A stretch of DNA of 64,000 bases from Rhodococcus opacus (GTDB lineage Bacteria > Actinomycetota > Actinomycetes > Mycobacteriales > Mycobacteriaceae): NCBI RefSeq assembly GCF_012396235.1, contig NZ_JAAXPA010000020.1, forward strand, positions 78,258 through 142,257, written 5' to 3'. Position 1 is the first letter of the stretch. Every line of letters begins with the position of its first letter. The notes beneath the pieces were generated by a model, which saw only the letters and a program-made list of their open reading frames with translations, ran no database searches and was not told the origin of the DNA. A program made the translations under genes and the position numbers. This document shows, piece after piece, positions 26,276 to 35,130 of this stretch.

Positions 26276-28030
26276 ATGGCACGCCTGCAGTCGCTCAACG
26301 TCGGTATGCCGAAAGACGTGCCCTGGCAAGGCCGGACCGTCCACACGGGCATCTTCAAGTACCCCGTCGACGGTCCACGCATGGCCCGCACGCTCGACAT
26401 CGACGGCGACGGTCAAGGCGACCTCGAGGGCCACGGCGGCGAAATTCGTGCCGTGCTCGTCTACCAGGGTCAGTCCTACGACTTCTGGCGGCGGCATCTC
26501 GATCGCGACGATCTCGAATATGGCCAATTCGGTGAGAACTTCACCGTTGACGGCCTACCCGACGACGAGGTGCACATCGGTGACCGTTATCGCATCGGCG
26601 ACGCCGCGTTCGAGGTCACTCAGCCCCGCGTCACCTGTTATCGGGTCGGAATGCGCCTGGGTGAACCCGAGATGCCGGCGCTGCTCGTCGCCCACCATCG
26701 GCCCGGGTTCTACTTCCGGGTCATCACCGAAGGGCAGGTGCAGGCCGGCGACGAGATCGTCCGCACCCGGATCGGCCGGCACCGCATGAGCGTCGCCGCC
26801 GTCGACGCGCTGCTGTACCTACCCGACCGGGACATCGGCCAACTCCGCAAAGCAGTGGACATCCCCGCGCTCAGCCCCGGCTGGCAGCGATCGTTTCGTG
26901 ATCTGCTCGACGCCGCAGAGCACCCGGCGCGCGCCGGCGAGCCGCCCGCCGGCGCCGAATCGAACGCCTGGGCCGGCTTCCGGCCGCTGCGCGTCTCACG
27001 GATCGTCGCCGAAAGCACAACCGTTGCTTCGATCTACCTGGCACCACACGACGATGCCCCGTTGACCCGGCCGAAACCCGGCCAGTACCTCACCCTCCGC
27101 GTCGGAGGCGCCGCCGACCCTCCACCGGTGCGCAACTATTCACTGTCCGCCACCCCGTCGGACAACGAGTACCGCATCAGCGTCAAACGCGAGACCCATG
27201 GCCTCGTCAGCACCTATCTCCACACGCGGTTGCGTGTCGGCGACACCGTCGACGTCGCCTCTCCGCGTGGCGATTTCGTCCTTCCCGAAGACCGCGACGA
27301 CACCACGCCCGTGCTTCTGCTCTCGGCCGGCGTCGGGGTGACCCCCGTTCTGGCGATGCTGCATGCACTCGCCGCAGCCCACAGCAAGCGCGACATCTGG
27401 TGGCTGCACACCGCTCATTCGGCCGTCGAACACGCTTTCGCGGCCGAAGCGCACAAGCTGTTGGCCGGCCTCGACCGGGGGCATGAACACGTTTACTACA
27501 CAGCCCCTGGCCCGGCAGCGGTCGTGGATCCGCCGGCCGTCTCCGGCCGCCTCGGCCGCGAAGCCCTCGGCGTCCTGGCCCTGCCTACCAACGCGACCGC
27601 CTACCTGTGCGGTCCCATCCCGTTCATGGCCGCCGTCCGCGAAGCACTCACGCGTGTTGGGGTGGGCTCCGACCGTATCCACACCGAGTTGTTCGGAGCA
27701 CTCCCGGCCATCAACCCAGGACTGACCGACGCCGCCCATGCTCCGCCGCACCAGCCCCCTGGCCCCGCCGGCATGGGGCCGCGGATCACCTTCACCCGCA
27801 GCGGACTCACCGCGCCATGGAGCGACGGGTACAGCACCGTCCTCGATTTCGCCGAAGCCTGCGACGTTCCGATCCGCTGGTCGTGTCGCACCGGCGTGTG
27901 CCACACCTGCCAGACCCCGATCCACTCCGGGACCGTTCGATACCGACCGGACCCCCTGGAGCCACCGACGCCGGGCACGGCTCTCCTGTGCTGCTCGCAA
28001 CCCGAAACCGACCTCGTTCTCGATCTCTGA
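26276..28030 (+). CDS. MOSC domain - ferredoxin reductase - 2Fe-2S ferredoxin fusion
   Basis: A 584-residue three-part protein. Residues ~1-215 are a YiiM-type MOSC domain (DLEGHGGEIRAVLVYQ, YGQFGENFTVDGL, VTCYRVGMRLG with the Mo-binding Cys position). Residues ~235-480 are a ferredoxin-NADP-reductase module (RNYSLSATPSDNEYRISVKR for flavin, LLSAGVGVTPVLAMLH and YLCGPIPFM for NAD(P)). Residues ~500-584 are a plant-type ferredoxin with SCRTGVCHTC and a later LCC. Such fusions pass electrons from NAD(P)H to a Mo centre or partner that handles N-hydroxylated or sulfur compounds. AAGGGG lies 8 nt before the ATG. Confidence 0.9.
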   Translation: MARLQSLNVGMPKDVPWQGRTVHTGIFKYPVDGPRMARTLDIDGDGQGDLEGHGGEIRAVLVYQGQSYDFWRRHLDRDDLEYGQFGENFTVDGLPDDEVHIGDRYRIGDAAFEVTQPRVTCYRVGMRLGEPEMPALLVAHHRPGFYFRVITEGQVQAGDEIVRTRIGRHRMSVAAVDALLYLPDRDIGQLRKAVDIPALSPGWQRSFRDLLDAAEHPARAGEPPAGAESNAWAGFRPLRVSRIVAESTTVASIYLAPHDDAPLTRPKPGQYLTLRVGGAADPPPVRNYSLSATPSDNEYRISVKRETHGLVSTYLHTRLRVGDTVDVASPRGDFVLPEDRDDTTPVLLLSAGVGVTPVLAMLHALAAAHSKRDIWWLHTAHSAVEHAFAAEAHKLLAGLDRGHEHVYYTAPGPAAVVDPPAVSGRLGREALGVLALPTNATAYLCGPIPFMAAVREALTRVGVGSDRIHTELFGALPAINPGLTDAAHAPPHQPPGPAGMGPRITFTRSGLTAPWSDGYSTVLDFAEACDVPIRWSCRTGVCHTCQTPIHSGTVRYRPDPLEPPTPGTALLCCSQPETDLVLDL

Positions 28031-28052
28031 AGAGCCACGGGGGCCCACCTGG

Positions 28053-28508
28053 CTACTCGCCCGCAGTCGTCAACTCGCGGATGGACACCCCTTCCGTGGA
28101 TATGGACGCAGCATCAATCAGAGCTTGCCCCGGTCGACGCCTCGCAAGGTGGGGAAGTGCCGCACGCAAGCGCTCGGCGTGTTCGGCGTTCGCCACGTGC
28201 CAGTCCAGACGAATCATTTCGATGGCGGCGCCGTCATCGGTTCCCATGACGCGGCCGACGTTCACGCTCGCTGACACTGTGAGCGTGGCAGACTCGGCCA
28301 ACGCGACCTCGCCGAGCAGCCGAAGCACTACCAGCGAGGCAGCGGCAAGACCGGCGAGCATGTGCTCGACCGGATTTGCGCCGGAATCGTGCCCGCCGTA
28401 TCGCGGCGCTTCGTCGATCGTCAACTCGTGCCTGCGCGCGGTGACAGTCGTGCCATGACTCCCGAGCAGTGCGTGTACGACCAGGTGCTCACGTCGCGAA
28501 GTAGTCAC
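28053..28508 (-). CDS. OsmC-family protein lacking both catalytic cysteines
   Basis: A 151-residue OsmC/Ohr-fold protein: [20 protein letters not shown] occupies the position of the first-cysteine helix and [18 protein letters not shown] that of the second. In active peroxidases these segments contain Cys (usual forms LAGC and HCPVS). Here both are replaced by Ala and Arg. The protein is thus unlikely to be a thiol peroxidase. GTG start at 28508 gives the common family N-terminus. Convergent with the MOSC fusion (22-bp gap). Confidence 0.75.
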   Translation of the reverse strand: MTTSRREHLVVHALLGSHGTTVTARRHELTIDEAPRYGGHDSGANPVEHMLAGLAAASLVVLRLLGEVALAESATLTVSASVNVGRVMGTDDGAAIEMIRLDWHVANAEHAERLRAALPHLARRRPGQALIDAASISTEGVSIRELTTAGE

Positions 28509-28629
28509 CGGACCGCCTCGTAGAAGTCGGCGGCGGCGTGCCCACTCGTGTTCAGCGCGCCCGCCAGCCATTCGAGCGCATCCGCACCAACGGCGTGGAC
28601 GTCGGGGCAATGAACTGTTCGTCACCGAG

Positions 28630-29403
28630 GTGGCGATGGCGGACGAGATCGCCGCAGCGGGCGATCTCGTGAAGGGCAAGCTGGGCAGCGTCCCCGTCGC
28701 CGTGATCCGAGGACTCCGGCCGAAGGACGACGGATCGAGAGCGCAGGACGTCATCCGGCCCGGGGCGGAGGACCTGTTCTGGCTCGGCACCGCCGAATCG
28801 GTCGAGCTGGGGCGGGCGGAGGCGTTGCTGCTGCGCCGCTCGGTCCGCCAGTTCTCGACCGACCCGGTCGACCCGGATGCGGTGCGGGCGTCGATCGCGG
28901 ACGCCCTGACCGCGCCCGCACCGCACCACACCCGACCGGTCCGGTTCGTGTGGGTCCGCACCCGCACCGTCCGAGACGCCCTGCTGACCCGGATGCGGGA
29001 GCAATGGCGCACCGACCTGACATCCGACGGGATGAGCGCGGACGCGGTGGCGGCGCGGGTGGCCCGCGGCAACATTTTGTTCGACGCACCGGAGGTGATC
29101 ATCCCGTTCTGCGTCCCCGACGGCGCCCACACCTACCCCGACAAGCGCCGGCAGGCGGCGGAGACGACGATGTTCACCGTCGCGGTCGGCGCCGCGGTGC
29201 AGGGGCTGCTGGTGTCGTTGGCCACCAAGGGAATCGGCAGCTGCTGGATCGGGTCGACGATCTTCGCCGCCGACATCGTCCGCAGCACCCTCGACCTCCC
29301 CGCCGACTGGCAACCGCTCGGAGCGGTCGCCGTCGGCCACCCCCTCGAACCACTCACCCCCCGACACGCCGCCGACCCCGGCGACGCCCTGATCGAGAGA
29401 TGA
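28630..29403 (+). CDS. FbiB C-terminal (nitroreductase-fold) domain with the N-terminal domain lost
   Basis: A 257-residue product. Residues ~1-30 are the final strand and helix of the F420:glutamate ligase (CofE) domain of FbiB ([20 protein letters not shown]), and the rest is the FMN-binding nitroreductase-like domain ([33 protein letters not shown]). Full FbiB is about 450 residues, so most of the CofE domain is missing. In-frame likeness continues a little upstream (NELFVTEVA) and then stops. It may be a stand-alone dehydro-F420 reductase-like protein or a pseudogene. GTG 28630 or ATG 28636 may start it. Confidence 0.65.
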   Translation: MAMADEIAAAGDLVKGKLGSVPVAVIRGLRPKDDGSRAQDVIRPGAEDLFWLGTAESVELGRAEALLLRRSVRQFSTDPVDPDAVRASIADALTAPAPHHTRPVRFVWVRTRTVRDALLTRMREQWRTDLTSDGMSADAVAARVARGNILFDAPEVIIPFCVPDGAHTYPDKRRQAAETTMFTVAVGAAVQGLLVSLATKGIGSCWIGSTIFAADIVRSTLDLPADWQPLGAVAVGHPLEPLTPRHAADPGDALIER

Positions 29404-29487
29404 CCCACGCGCAATGAGCGCCGAATCAATGATCAATTCCGACGACACGCTCACGCTGATCGTCGATAGCCAAGAAATGAGTAGACA

Positions 29488-30681
29488 ATGACCATCGTGT
29501 CCGAACCCACCACACCGCAGAAGGTCGAGCTGACCGACGAGGAGATCTTCGCCGGCCACATCGGGGGGAAGCTCTCGGTTGAGACCACGACCGCCCTCGA
29601 TACGCAGCGCGCCCTGTCCATCGCCTACACGCCCGGTGTCGCGCAGGTCTCCCGCGCCATCGCCGCCGACGAAACCCTCGCCGACCGGTACACCTGGACC
29701 AGCCGCCTCGTCGTCGTCGTCTCCGACGGCTCCGCGGTGCTCGGCCTCGGGGACATCGGCCCCCGCGCCTCCCTGCCCGTGATGGAGGGCAAGTCCGCCC
29801 TGTTCAAGAACTTCGCGGGCCTGAACTCGATCCCGCTGGTCCTCGACACCAAGGACCCCGACGAGATCGTCGAGACCCTGATCCGGCTGCGCCCGAGCTT
29901 CGGTGCGGTCAATTTGGAGGACATCTCCGCGCCGCGCTGCTTCGAGATCGAAAAGCGCGTCATCGAGGCCCTGGACTGCCCGGTCATGCACGACGACCAG
30001 CACGGCACCGCCATCGTCGTCCTGGCCGCCCTCGAGGGTGCGGTCAAGGTCCAGGACCGCGACCTCCACCAGTTGCGGGTGGTCATCTCCGGTGCCGGCG
30101 CCGCCGGTGTGGCCTGCGCGAACATCCTGCTCGCCGCGGGGATCGCCGACGTGACGGTCCTCGACTCCAAGGGCATCGTGTCCGCCGACCGCCAGGACCT
30201 GAACGAGATCAAGGTCGATCTGGCCGCACGCACCAACCCGGCCGGCCGCCGCGGCGGCACCGCCGAAGCCCTCGACGGGGCGGATGTGTTCCTCGGGGTG
30301 TCCGCGGGCACCGTGCCGGAGGAGCTGATCGCGACGATGGCCAAGGATTCGATCGTGTTCGCGTTGTCGAACCCGGACCCGGAGATCCACCCGGACATCG
30401 CCCGCAAGCATGCGGCGATCGTGGCCACCGGACGCTCGGATTTCCCGAACCAGATCAACAATGTGCTGGCCTTCCCCGGGGTGTTCCGGGGTGCGCTCGA
30501 TGCCGGTGCCCGCCGGATCACCGAAGGCATGAAGCTCGCCGCCGCCGAGGCAATCCTCTCGGTCGTCGGTGACGAGCTGGCTGTAGACAAGATCGTTCCC
30601 AGCCCGCTCGATCCTCGCGTCGCCCCCGCTGTCGCGGAGGCAGTCGCCGCCGCTGCTCGTGCAGAAGGCGTCACCGACTAG
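29488..30681 (+). CDS. NAD(P)-dependent malic enzyme
   Basis: A 397-residue short bacterial malic enzyme. Conserved blocks: LSIAYTPGVAQVSRAIA with the catalytic Tyr, NLEDISAPRCFEIE with metal-binding acids, CPVMHDDQHGTAIVVLAAL, and the Rossmann motif ISGAGAAGVACANILLAAG. It converts malate to pyruvate and CO2, giving NAD(P)H. The N-terminal LTDEEIFAGHIGGKLSVE is typical of actinobacterial forms. Monocistronic, ending in a strong terminator. Confidence 0.93.
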   Translation: MTIVSEPTTPQKVELTDEEIFAGHIGGKLSVETTTALDTQRALSIAYTPGVAQVSRAIAADETLADRYTWTSRLVVVVSDGSAVLGLGDIGPRASLPVMEGKSALFKNFAGLNSIPLVLDTKDPDEIVETLIRLRPSFGAVNLEDISAPRCFEIEKRVIEALDCPVMHDDQHGTAIVVLAALEGAVKVQDRDLHQLRVVISGAGAAGVACANILLAAGIADVTVLDSKGIVSADRQDLNEIKVDLAARTNPAGRRGGTAEALDGADVFLGVSAGTVPEELIATMAKDSIVFALSNPDPEIHPDIARKHAAIVATGRSDFPNQINNVLAFPGVFRGALDAGARRITEGMKLAAAEAILSVVGDELAVDKIVPSPLDPRVAPAVAEAVAAAARAEGVTD

Positions 30682-30687
30682 CAAGCA

Positions 30688-30733
30688 CCCGTGCGTGGTG
30701 GACGAGTCTCTGCACTCGTCAACCACGCACGGG
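30688..30733 (+). terminator. Terminator of the malic enzyme gene
   Basis: A near-continuous 20-bp stem: 30688-30699 pairs with 30722-30733 (12 bp, CCCGTGCGTGGT), then one mismatch, then GACGAGT/ACTCGTC (7 bp) closing a 6-nt loop. It starts 6 bp after the stop codon. Confidence 0.9.
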
Positions 30734-30780
30734 CGGCGGCCCTCCTGTCGTAACGTCGCAGTTGAACCAGGAGGTCCACC

Positions 30781-30864
30781 ATGGCTCCAGTGCGCGTTCC
30801 ATTGTCAGTAGAGCTGTCGTGGCGTCTTCACGCGACGCGGACAGCGAGATTCGGTCATGAGTGA
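30781..30864 (+). CDS. Possible 27-residue leader peptide upstream of NmrA-like gene
   Basis: MAPVRVPLSVELSWRLHATR and seven more residues, preceded by a strong Shine-Dalgarno (AGGAGG, 6 nt before the ATG). Its TGA at 30862-30864 lies inside the next gene, whose ATG is at 30857, so the frames overlap by 8 nt. The basic, Leu/Arg-rich composition resembles the short leader peptides often seen before actinobacterial genes. It may control translation of the downstream gene. Confidence 0.5.
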   Translation: MAPVRVPLSVELSWRLHATRTARFGHE

Positions 30865-31789
30865 CGGGGCCCCGATCCTGATGACCGGTGTGGGCGGTGG
30901 TTACAGCAGTATCAGCCGGCTGGTCGCCGAGCAGCTGCTGCGCAGTGGCGAGCCCGTGCGGGCGATGGTTCATCGCGATGACGGCCGCGCCGACGCACTA
31001 CGGGAGCTGGGAGCGGACATCGTCGTGGGCGATCTGACCCGCCCCGGCGACGTCGCCGCGGCGCTGACGGGCGTGACGCGGATGTTCTTCAACATGAGTG
31101 TGTCCGCGGACTATCTCGAGGCGGCCGCCGTTGTGTGCGCGATCGCCGACGAGCGGGGCGATCTCGAGGCGTTGGTGAACATGTCCCAGATGACGGTGTC
31201 GCAGATGACGTCGACCAGCACCGACGAGTCTCGGCACCAACGGCTGCACTGGCTCGCCGAGCGCATCATGAACTGGTCCGGTCTGCCCGTCGTCCACGTC
31301 AGACCCACAGTCTTCCTGGACAATCCGCTGTTCACCGTCGTGGCGAGCCGTTCCGTCGCCGAACGCGGCGTCTTGGCCTTGCCGTTCGGTACCGGCAGGA
31401 CCTCGCCCGTCGCCGCGACCGACGTGGCCCGAGTGATCGCCGCCATTCTTCAGGATCCAGCAGGGCGAATCGGGCAGGTTTTCGAGCTGACCGGCCCCGC
31501 CGTCCTGGACATCGACGGCCTCGCCGAGCAGTACACGCGTGGCTTGGGACAGTCGGTGACGGGATCCGATCTGCCCCACGACGACTTCGTGGAGTTGTTG
31601 AGCGCCGTTCCCGACATCTCGTCGCACACCGTGCAACACCTCCTCACCGTTGCCACACTGCACCGCGACGATCGCTACAACCGGTTGACCACCGACGTCG
31701 AGGACGTGACCGGCCGGCCCGCGCAGTCGGTCGAGCAGTACGTCGCCGCACACCGCGAGCTGTTCTCGAAGCCGGCCGCCGCCGGGTAG
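30857..31789 (+). CDS. NmrA-like NAD(P)-binding protein
   Basis: A 310-residue atypical SDR. The cofactor loop is TGVGGGYSSISRLVAEQLL, followed by VRAMVHRDDGRADALRELG and DIVVGDLTRPGDVAAAL, typical of NmrA/HSCARG and quinone-sensing proteins. The classical Tyr-x3-Lys is not evident. It may sense the NADP state or reduce a quinone. It has no Shine-Dalgarno of its own, and seems to depend on translation of the leader ORF. Confidence 0.8.
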   Translation: MSDGAPILMTGVGGGYSSISRLVAEQLLRSGEPVRAMVHRDDGRADALRELGADIVVGDLTRPGDVAAALTGVTRMFFNMSVSADYLEAAAVVCAIADERGDLEALVNMSQMTVSQMTSTSTDESRHQRLHWLAERIMNWSGLPVVHVRPTVFLDNPLFTVVASRSVAERGVLALPFGTGRTSPVAATDVARVIAAILQDPAGRIGQVFELTGPAVLDIDGLAEQYTRGLGQSVTGSDLPHDDFVELLSAVPDISSHTVQHLLTVATLHRDDRYNRLTTDVEDVTGRPAQSVEQYVAAHRELFSKPAAAG

Positions 31790-31882
31790 TGAGGGCCGAG
31801 AATCGCCACTACTTGCGCCACCCGTTCGAGCGGCGATCACGTCGCTCGCACCCATGACCTTGCGACGTCGCATACTGTGCCG

Positions 31883-32179
31883 ATGATCTTGGAACATGCG
31901 CTGCTGTCCGTGACACCCGCGAGGGTCGAGGAATTCGAATCTGCATTCGGGCAGGCCGAGGCGATCATTTCGTCGATGCCGGGATTCCTGCGACTGCGAT
32001 TGTCACGCGGCCTCGAGCGACCGAATGTCTATCTCCTGCTGGTCGAGTGGGAAGAACTCGAAGACCACACCGAAGGCTTTCGGCAATCGTGCCGGTACCA
32101 GGAGTGGAAGGACCTGCTGCACCACTTCTACGATCCCTTCCCGCTCGTGGAGCACTACGCGCCTGTCCGCGAAGTGTGA
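31883..32179 (+). CDS. Antibiotic biosynthesis monooxygenase (ABM) domain protein
   Basis: A 98-residue ferredoxin-like fold protein: MILEHALLSVTPARVEEFES, then a central SMPGFLRLRLSRGLERPNVY and a C-terminal HHFYDPFPLVEHY. ABM proteins act as dimers in quinol or polyketide oxidation, or as sensors. The ATG at 31883 starts the first beta-strand; a GTG at 31877 adds two residues. The 3' end overlaps the convergent zinc-ribbon gene by 25 bp. Confidence 0.75.
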   Translation: MILEHALLSVTPARVEEFESAFGQAEAIISSMPGFLRLRLSRGLERPNVYLLLVEWEELEDHTEGFRQSCRYQEWKDLLHHFYDPFPLVEHYAPVREV

Positions 32180-32556
32180 TTCGACGCCTCGCCGAGGCTG
32201 GCGCAACACGCGGACACCAGTCTGGTGGTGGCGGGGCTGCCGCCGTCACCGCAGGACGGGCATACCATCGTGATGGTCCGTGCGATTTCGTCGACGGTGA
32301 CGGTGAGCGGCACGGCGCACTGGCGGCACCATCTGTGTCGCGTGACGGCGTTGACGTGTGTCGGCGACGCGACGCATTGGTGAATCCACCGTCGGTGCAG
32401 CGGGCACGTCGTCCGATCATCGGGGGACAAGGTTCGTGCATCCTCAGCGGCGTCTTCCCTGGCCAGTTGATCACTGAGCATGGTCGCGCAGGTCCGTCTC
32501 ACCCCAGATGAGTGGTGGCGGGCCGGTGCGGGCCGGATCGCGCAGGAGGTTGTCAT
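32155..32556 (-). CDS. Small zinc-ribbon-like protein
   Basis: A 133-residue protein. The C-terminal half has paired cysteines: HRWCRQCAVPLTVTVDE and MVCPSCGDGG, a rubredoxin-like zinc ribbon. The N-terminal part adds single Cys and His residues (CPLHRRWIHQC). The start at 32556 has GAGGTGA upstream and overlaps the preceding stop as ATGA; an internal ATG at 32481 is possible. Probably a metal-binding or nucleic-acid-binding accessory protein. Not recognised further. Confidence 0.6.
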   Translation of the reverse strand: MTTSCAIRPAPARHHSSGVRRTCATMLSDQLAREDAAEDARTLSPDDRTTCPLHRRWIHQCVASPTHVNAVTRHRWCRQCAVPLTVTVDEIARTITMVCPSCGDGGSPATTRLVSACCASLGEASNHTSRTGA

Positions 32557-32798
32557 GGAGTCACCTCGACGAGATCGAACCGGGAGTGCAATTGCGCCCA
32601 GGTGGCCCGGCGACGGCCGTCGCGGGTGCGGTAACCGCTGCCCGGCTCCGGAACCCAGGTCCGCATCAGATCGTCACGTACCGCGGGACGGTCGGTGGGT
32701 TCGCACGTGTGCGCCAGCGCGGCGACCAACCACACCCGGGAGGTGGTGCTGCCGGGGGATACCGAGTGGGTATCCGCGCCAAGCGGGTTCGTATTCAT
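32553..32798 (-). CDS. Small conserved-type protein of unknown function
   Basis: An 81-residue soluble protein ending WAQLHSRFDLVEVTP, with a preceding Arg-rich GYRTRDGRRRATW. The ATG at 32798 has GAGGA 8 nt upstream. Its stop overlaps the zinc-ribbon start, so the two are one unit. It contains DLMRTWVPEPG and no Cys beyond one. Function unknown; an inverted repeat GTGTC-N9-GACAC lies upstream near 32922-32940. Confidence 0.5.
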   Translation of the reverse strand: MNTNPLGADTHSVSPGSTTSRVWLVAALAHTCEPTDRPAVRDDLMRTWVPEPGSGYRTRDGRRRATWAQLHSRFDLVEVTP

Positions 32799-32958
32799 GG
32801 GTCGTCCTCGCGTCGGTCCCGGTCGCGTTCCCGCACTCGAAAGAGGCTGGCCCTCAACGAGTTGCTGATCCGCGTGGGATTCTCTGTCTGACCTCATGAT
32901 CCGCCGGCTAGGGTGTGACGAGTGTCTCATTTCCTGACACCAACTGATGCGGGCGACG

Positions 32959-34707
32959 TCAGATGTCGATGCCGAATTCCTTGATCTTGCGGTAGATGGT
33001 GGCCCGTGAGATGCCGAGAGCTGTTGCGGCGGCCTTCTTGTTGCCGTGATTCTCTTCGAGGCTGCGCACGATGGCGTCGCGTTCGAGGGCTTCGATCTGT
33101 GTGAGTGTGTGGCGGCTCAGAGCGTGGCACATCGGGGGCAGCTGCTCGACCTCGACGACACCGGAGCGCTGACGCTGGACCACATCGTGCAGAACCTGGC
33201 GGAGCTCGGTGACGTTTCCGGGCCAGCTGTACTTGCAGAGTTGGCGCATCGCCGCAGGCGAGAGCGACAAGTCCGCGCCGCGACCGAGCTGCCTCAGTAG
33301 ATGCGGTACCAAGCTGTGGAGATCGTCGATGCGATGACGCAGCGCGGGCATGGTGACGGTATGGCTGAAGTGGGGAAGGATCAGTGTGTCGAGGTCGGTA
33401 TTGTGATCGGTTCCGCCGATGGTCGCACCGATCCATCCGGCGTGCTCGCGTCCTTGAATGAGGTCGGCGACGATCCGCTGCTGTGACTCGCCGAGGAGGT
33501 CGATGTCGCGCAGGATGACGCTGAATCGGTCTTGCCCGAGTTCCTGTTCGAGTGCCGACAGGGCGGCGCTGTCGCCCGCGAGTTCGGCCACCGTGAAGAT
33601 CCGTGTGCGGATGGGAATGTGTTCGATGGCAACAGCTTTGAGAGCTGATCCGCGGCCGCTTCCGGTTTCGCCGGACACGGTGACCCACTGTTGTTCACGC
33701 GCGCAGCGAGCGATTTGCTGGCAACTGCGACGCCAGGACGCGCTGCTCCCGGTGATTCCGGGCAAGACGCGGATGCTCTCGAGCGCAGGGGATCCCGATG
33801 TGGGGATCTCGAGTAGATGCACGTAGAACAAGGCCATCTGCCTCCGGGCGCCGAGCCCGAAGTCCTCGACCGATGACAGCCGGGCCGTCTGCCCGCTGGG
33901 CAGGGCGACGATGTGTCGTTGGGTGGCGGGCGCGCCGCTCAGGTCGACGGCGTGTTCGAGCAACGCACCCTGATCCTGGGCATCCAGTGCCACGCGTAGT
34001 TTTCGGTTGACGAGAACGACATCGTCTCCGAGCGCCAACACTCCCGTTTGGGGTGACCGCCGACAGGCCTTCAGATAGGTGTTGAGTAATGCGGTCTGGT
34101 CCGCACTGGCCTGTGCGAGGAGGCGGCCTTCGATCTGAGCCGTGGCGGATTTGGCGAGGGTGGCCAACAGCGGGCCCCCGTCCTCTACCCAGCCGGTGAG
34201 ATCGAGCGCGCCGACGAGGGCGCCGGACATCGGATGGGTGATCGGGACACCGGCGCACGCCAGTTGCCCGAGACAGTCGGCGTAGTGCTCGGCGCCCGTC
34301 ACCAGGGTGGGTTGACGGGTTTCGAGAGTGGTGCCGATGCCGTTGGTGCCGGCGAATTCTTCCGCGTAGCTGTAACCGGGTATCAGTTGGACGTCGTCGA
34401 GTGTGCGATCGAGTCGTCGGCTGGCGGTGATCCTGGTCAAGATCACTCCGTCAGCCGAGGTCAGGATGACGCTCACCGGTTCGTCGACCAGTCCGTCCGC
34501 GAGCTGCCGCAGGACGGGTTCGGCTGCCGCCACGAGAGGGCAGTCCAGATTCGGCTCTCGCACGAACGGGAGGTCGAGCTGATCCGGGCGCACCTTGAGC
34601 GACTTCGATCGCTGCCACGAGTACGAGATGGGCCGGCGAACGGAGCTGTCGAGGTCGTCGTCGGCGAGGAACAGCTCTCGCGCCTTCTGTAGATCCTTGC
34701 TGGTCAT
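32959..34707 (-). CDS. GAF / AAA-like / Fis-HTH regulator, AcoR-MimR type
   Basis: A 582-residue regulator at the downstream end of the propane island. Residues ~60-210 are a GAF-like sensor (ILTSADGVILTRI, GTNGIGTTLETRQPTLVTG), ~310-510 an enhancer-binding-type AAA module, and the C-terminus a Fis HTH (ALGISRATIYRKIKEFGI). The Walker A reads GETGSGRGS, lacking the Lys and Ser/Thr needed for ATP hydrolysis, and the sigma-54 loop GAFTGA is missing. The protein probably works without sigma-54. Two tandem palindromes sit 50-83 bp before its ATG. It is a likely controller of prm expression. Confidence 0.85.
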   Translation of the reverse strand: MTSKDLQKARELFLADDDLDSSVRRPISYSWQRSKSLKVRPDQLDLPFVREPNLDCPLVAAAEPVLRQLADGLVDEPVSVILTSADGVILTRITASRRLDRTLDDVQLIPGYSYAEEFAGTNGIGTTLETRQPTLVTGAEHYADCLGQLACAGVPITHPMSGALVGALDLTGWVEDGGPLLATLAKSATAQIEGRLLAQASADQTALLNTYLKACRRSPQTGVLALGDDVVLVNRKLRVALDAQDQGALLEHAVDLSGAPATQRHIVALPSGQTARLSSVEDFGLGARRQMALFYVHLLEIPTSGSPALESIRVLPGITGSSASWRRSCQQIARCAREQQWVTVSGETGSGRGSALKAVAIEHIPIRTRIFTVAELAGDSAALSALEQELGQDRFSVILRDIDLLGESQQRIVADLIQGREHAGWIGATIGGTDHNTDLDTLILPHFSHTVTMPALRHRIDDLHSLVPHLLRQLGRGADLSLSPAAMRQLCKYSWPGNVTELRQVLHDVVQRQRSGVVEVEQLPPMCHALSRHTLTQIEALERDAIVRSLEENHGNKKAAATALGISRATIYRKIKEFGIDI

Positions 34708-34756
34708 GCTGTATTTACGCCCCGATCCTCCACCTCTCACGTAGTTGAGAGTACGT

Positions 34757-34790
34757 CGTCTCGATGTGAGACGGGTCTCAATATGAGACG
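34757..34790 (-). promoter_or_regulatory. Tandem operators upstream of the downstream GAF/Fis regulator gene
   Basis: Two adjoining sites: CGTCTCGATGTGAGACG (34757-34773) and GTCTCA-ATA-TGAGAC (34775-34789). The first matches the site at 45899-45915 at 15 of 17 bases. The consensus is CGTCTCA-N3-TGAGACG. They lie just upstream of the regulator gene starting at 34707 and downstream of the small gene ending at 34810. Confidence 0.75.
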
Positions 34791-34809
34791 GGGTGGTGGA
34801 GGGCCGGGG

Positions 34810-35130
34810 TCAGGTCGGGGACGGCCGCGCCGTCGGCCGCGATGCACTGCCATCGACGTGGCCCTTCGCCGCAGAGGAAGGGGGATGATCGGTTCGCTGT
34901 AACCGCTCGGCGCACACGTCGAGAAGACGGTGCCGGAGGGTGTCGTCGAAGGGCGGGAAACGGCGCCCGGCCAGGACCTGCAGGCGCGCGAAGTACTGCG
35001 CCTCGGTCCACCCGAACGTGACGAAGATGTCTTCGGCGCTGCCGCCGCCGAACACTGCCCACCGGTTGCCGAACTCCAGGACGAGGTCGTCGTCCCGTTT
35101 CGATCGGATGCGTGATTTCGTGGGTGTCAT
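34810..35130 (-). CDS. Small DUF3263-like protein at the end of the prm operon
   Basis: A 106-residue protein with an RSKRDDDLVLEFGNRWAVFG segment and WTEAQYFARLQVLAGRRFPP, a pattern that resembles DUF3263-type small helix-turn-helix proteins of actinobacteria. The C-terminal 30 residues are Ser/Pro/Ala-rich and probably disordered. Its ATG overlaps the stop of the FAD-oxidase gene. It could be a small DNA-binding protein or have lost that role. Confidence 0.5.
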   Translation of the reverse strand: MTPTKSRIRSKRDDDLVLEFGNRWAVFGGGSAEDIFVTFGWTEAQYFARLQVLAGRRFPPFDDTLRHRLLDVCAERLQRTDHPPSSAAKGHVDGSASRPTARPSPT

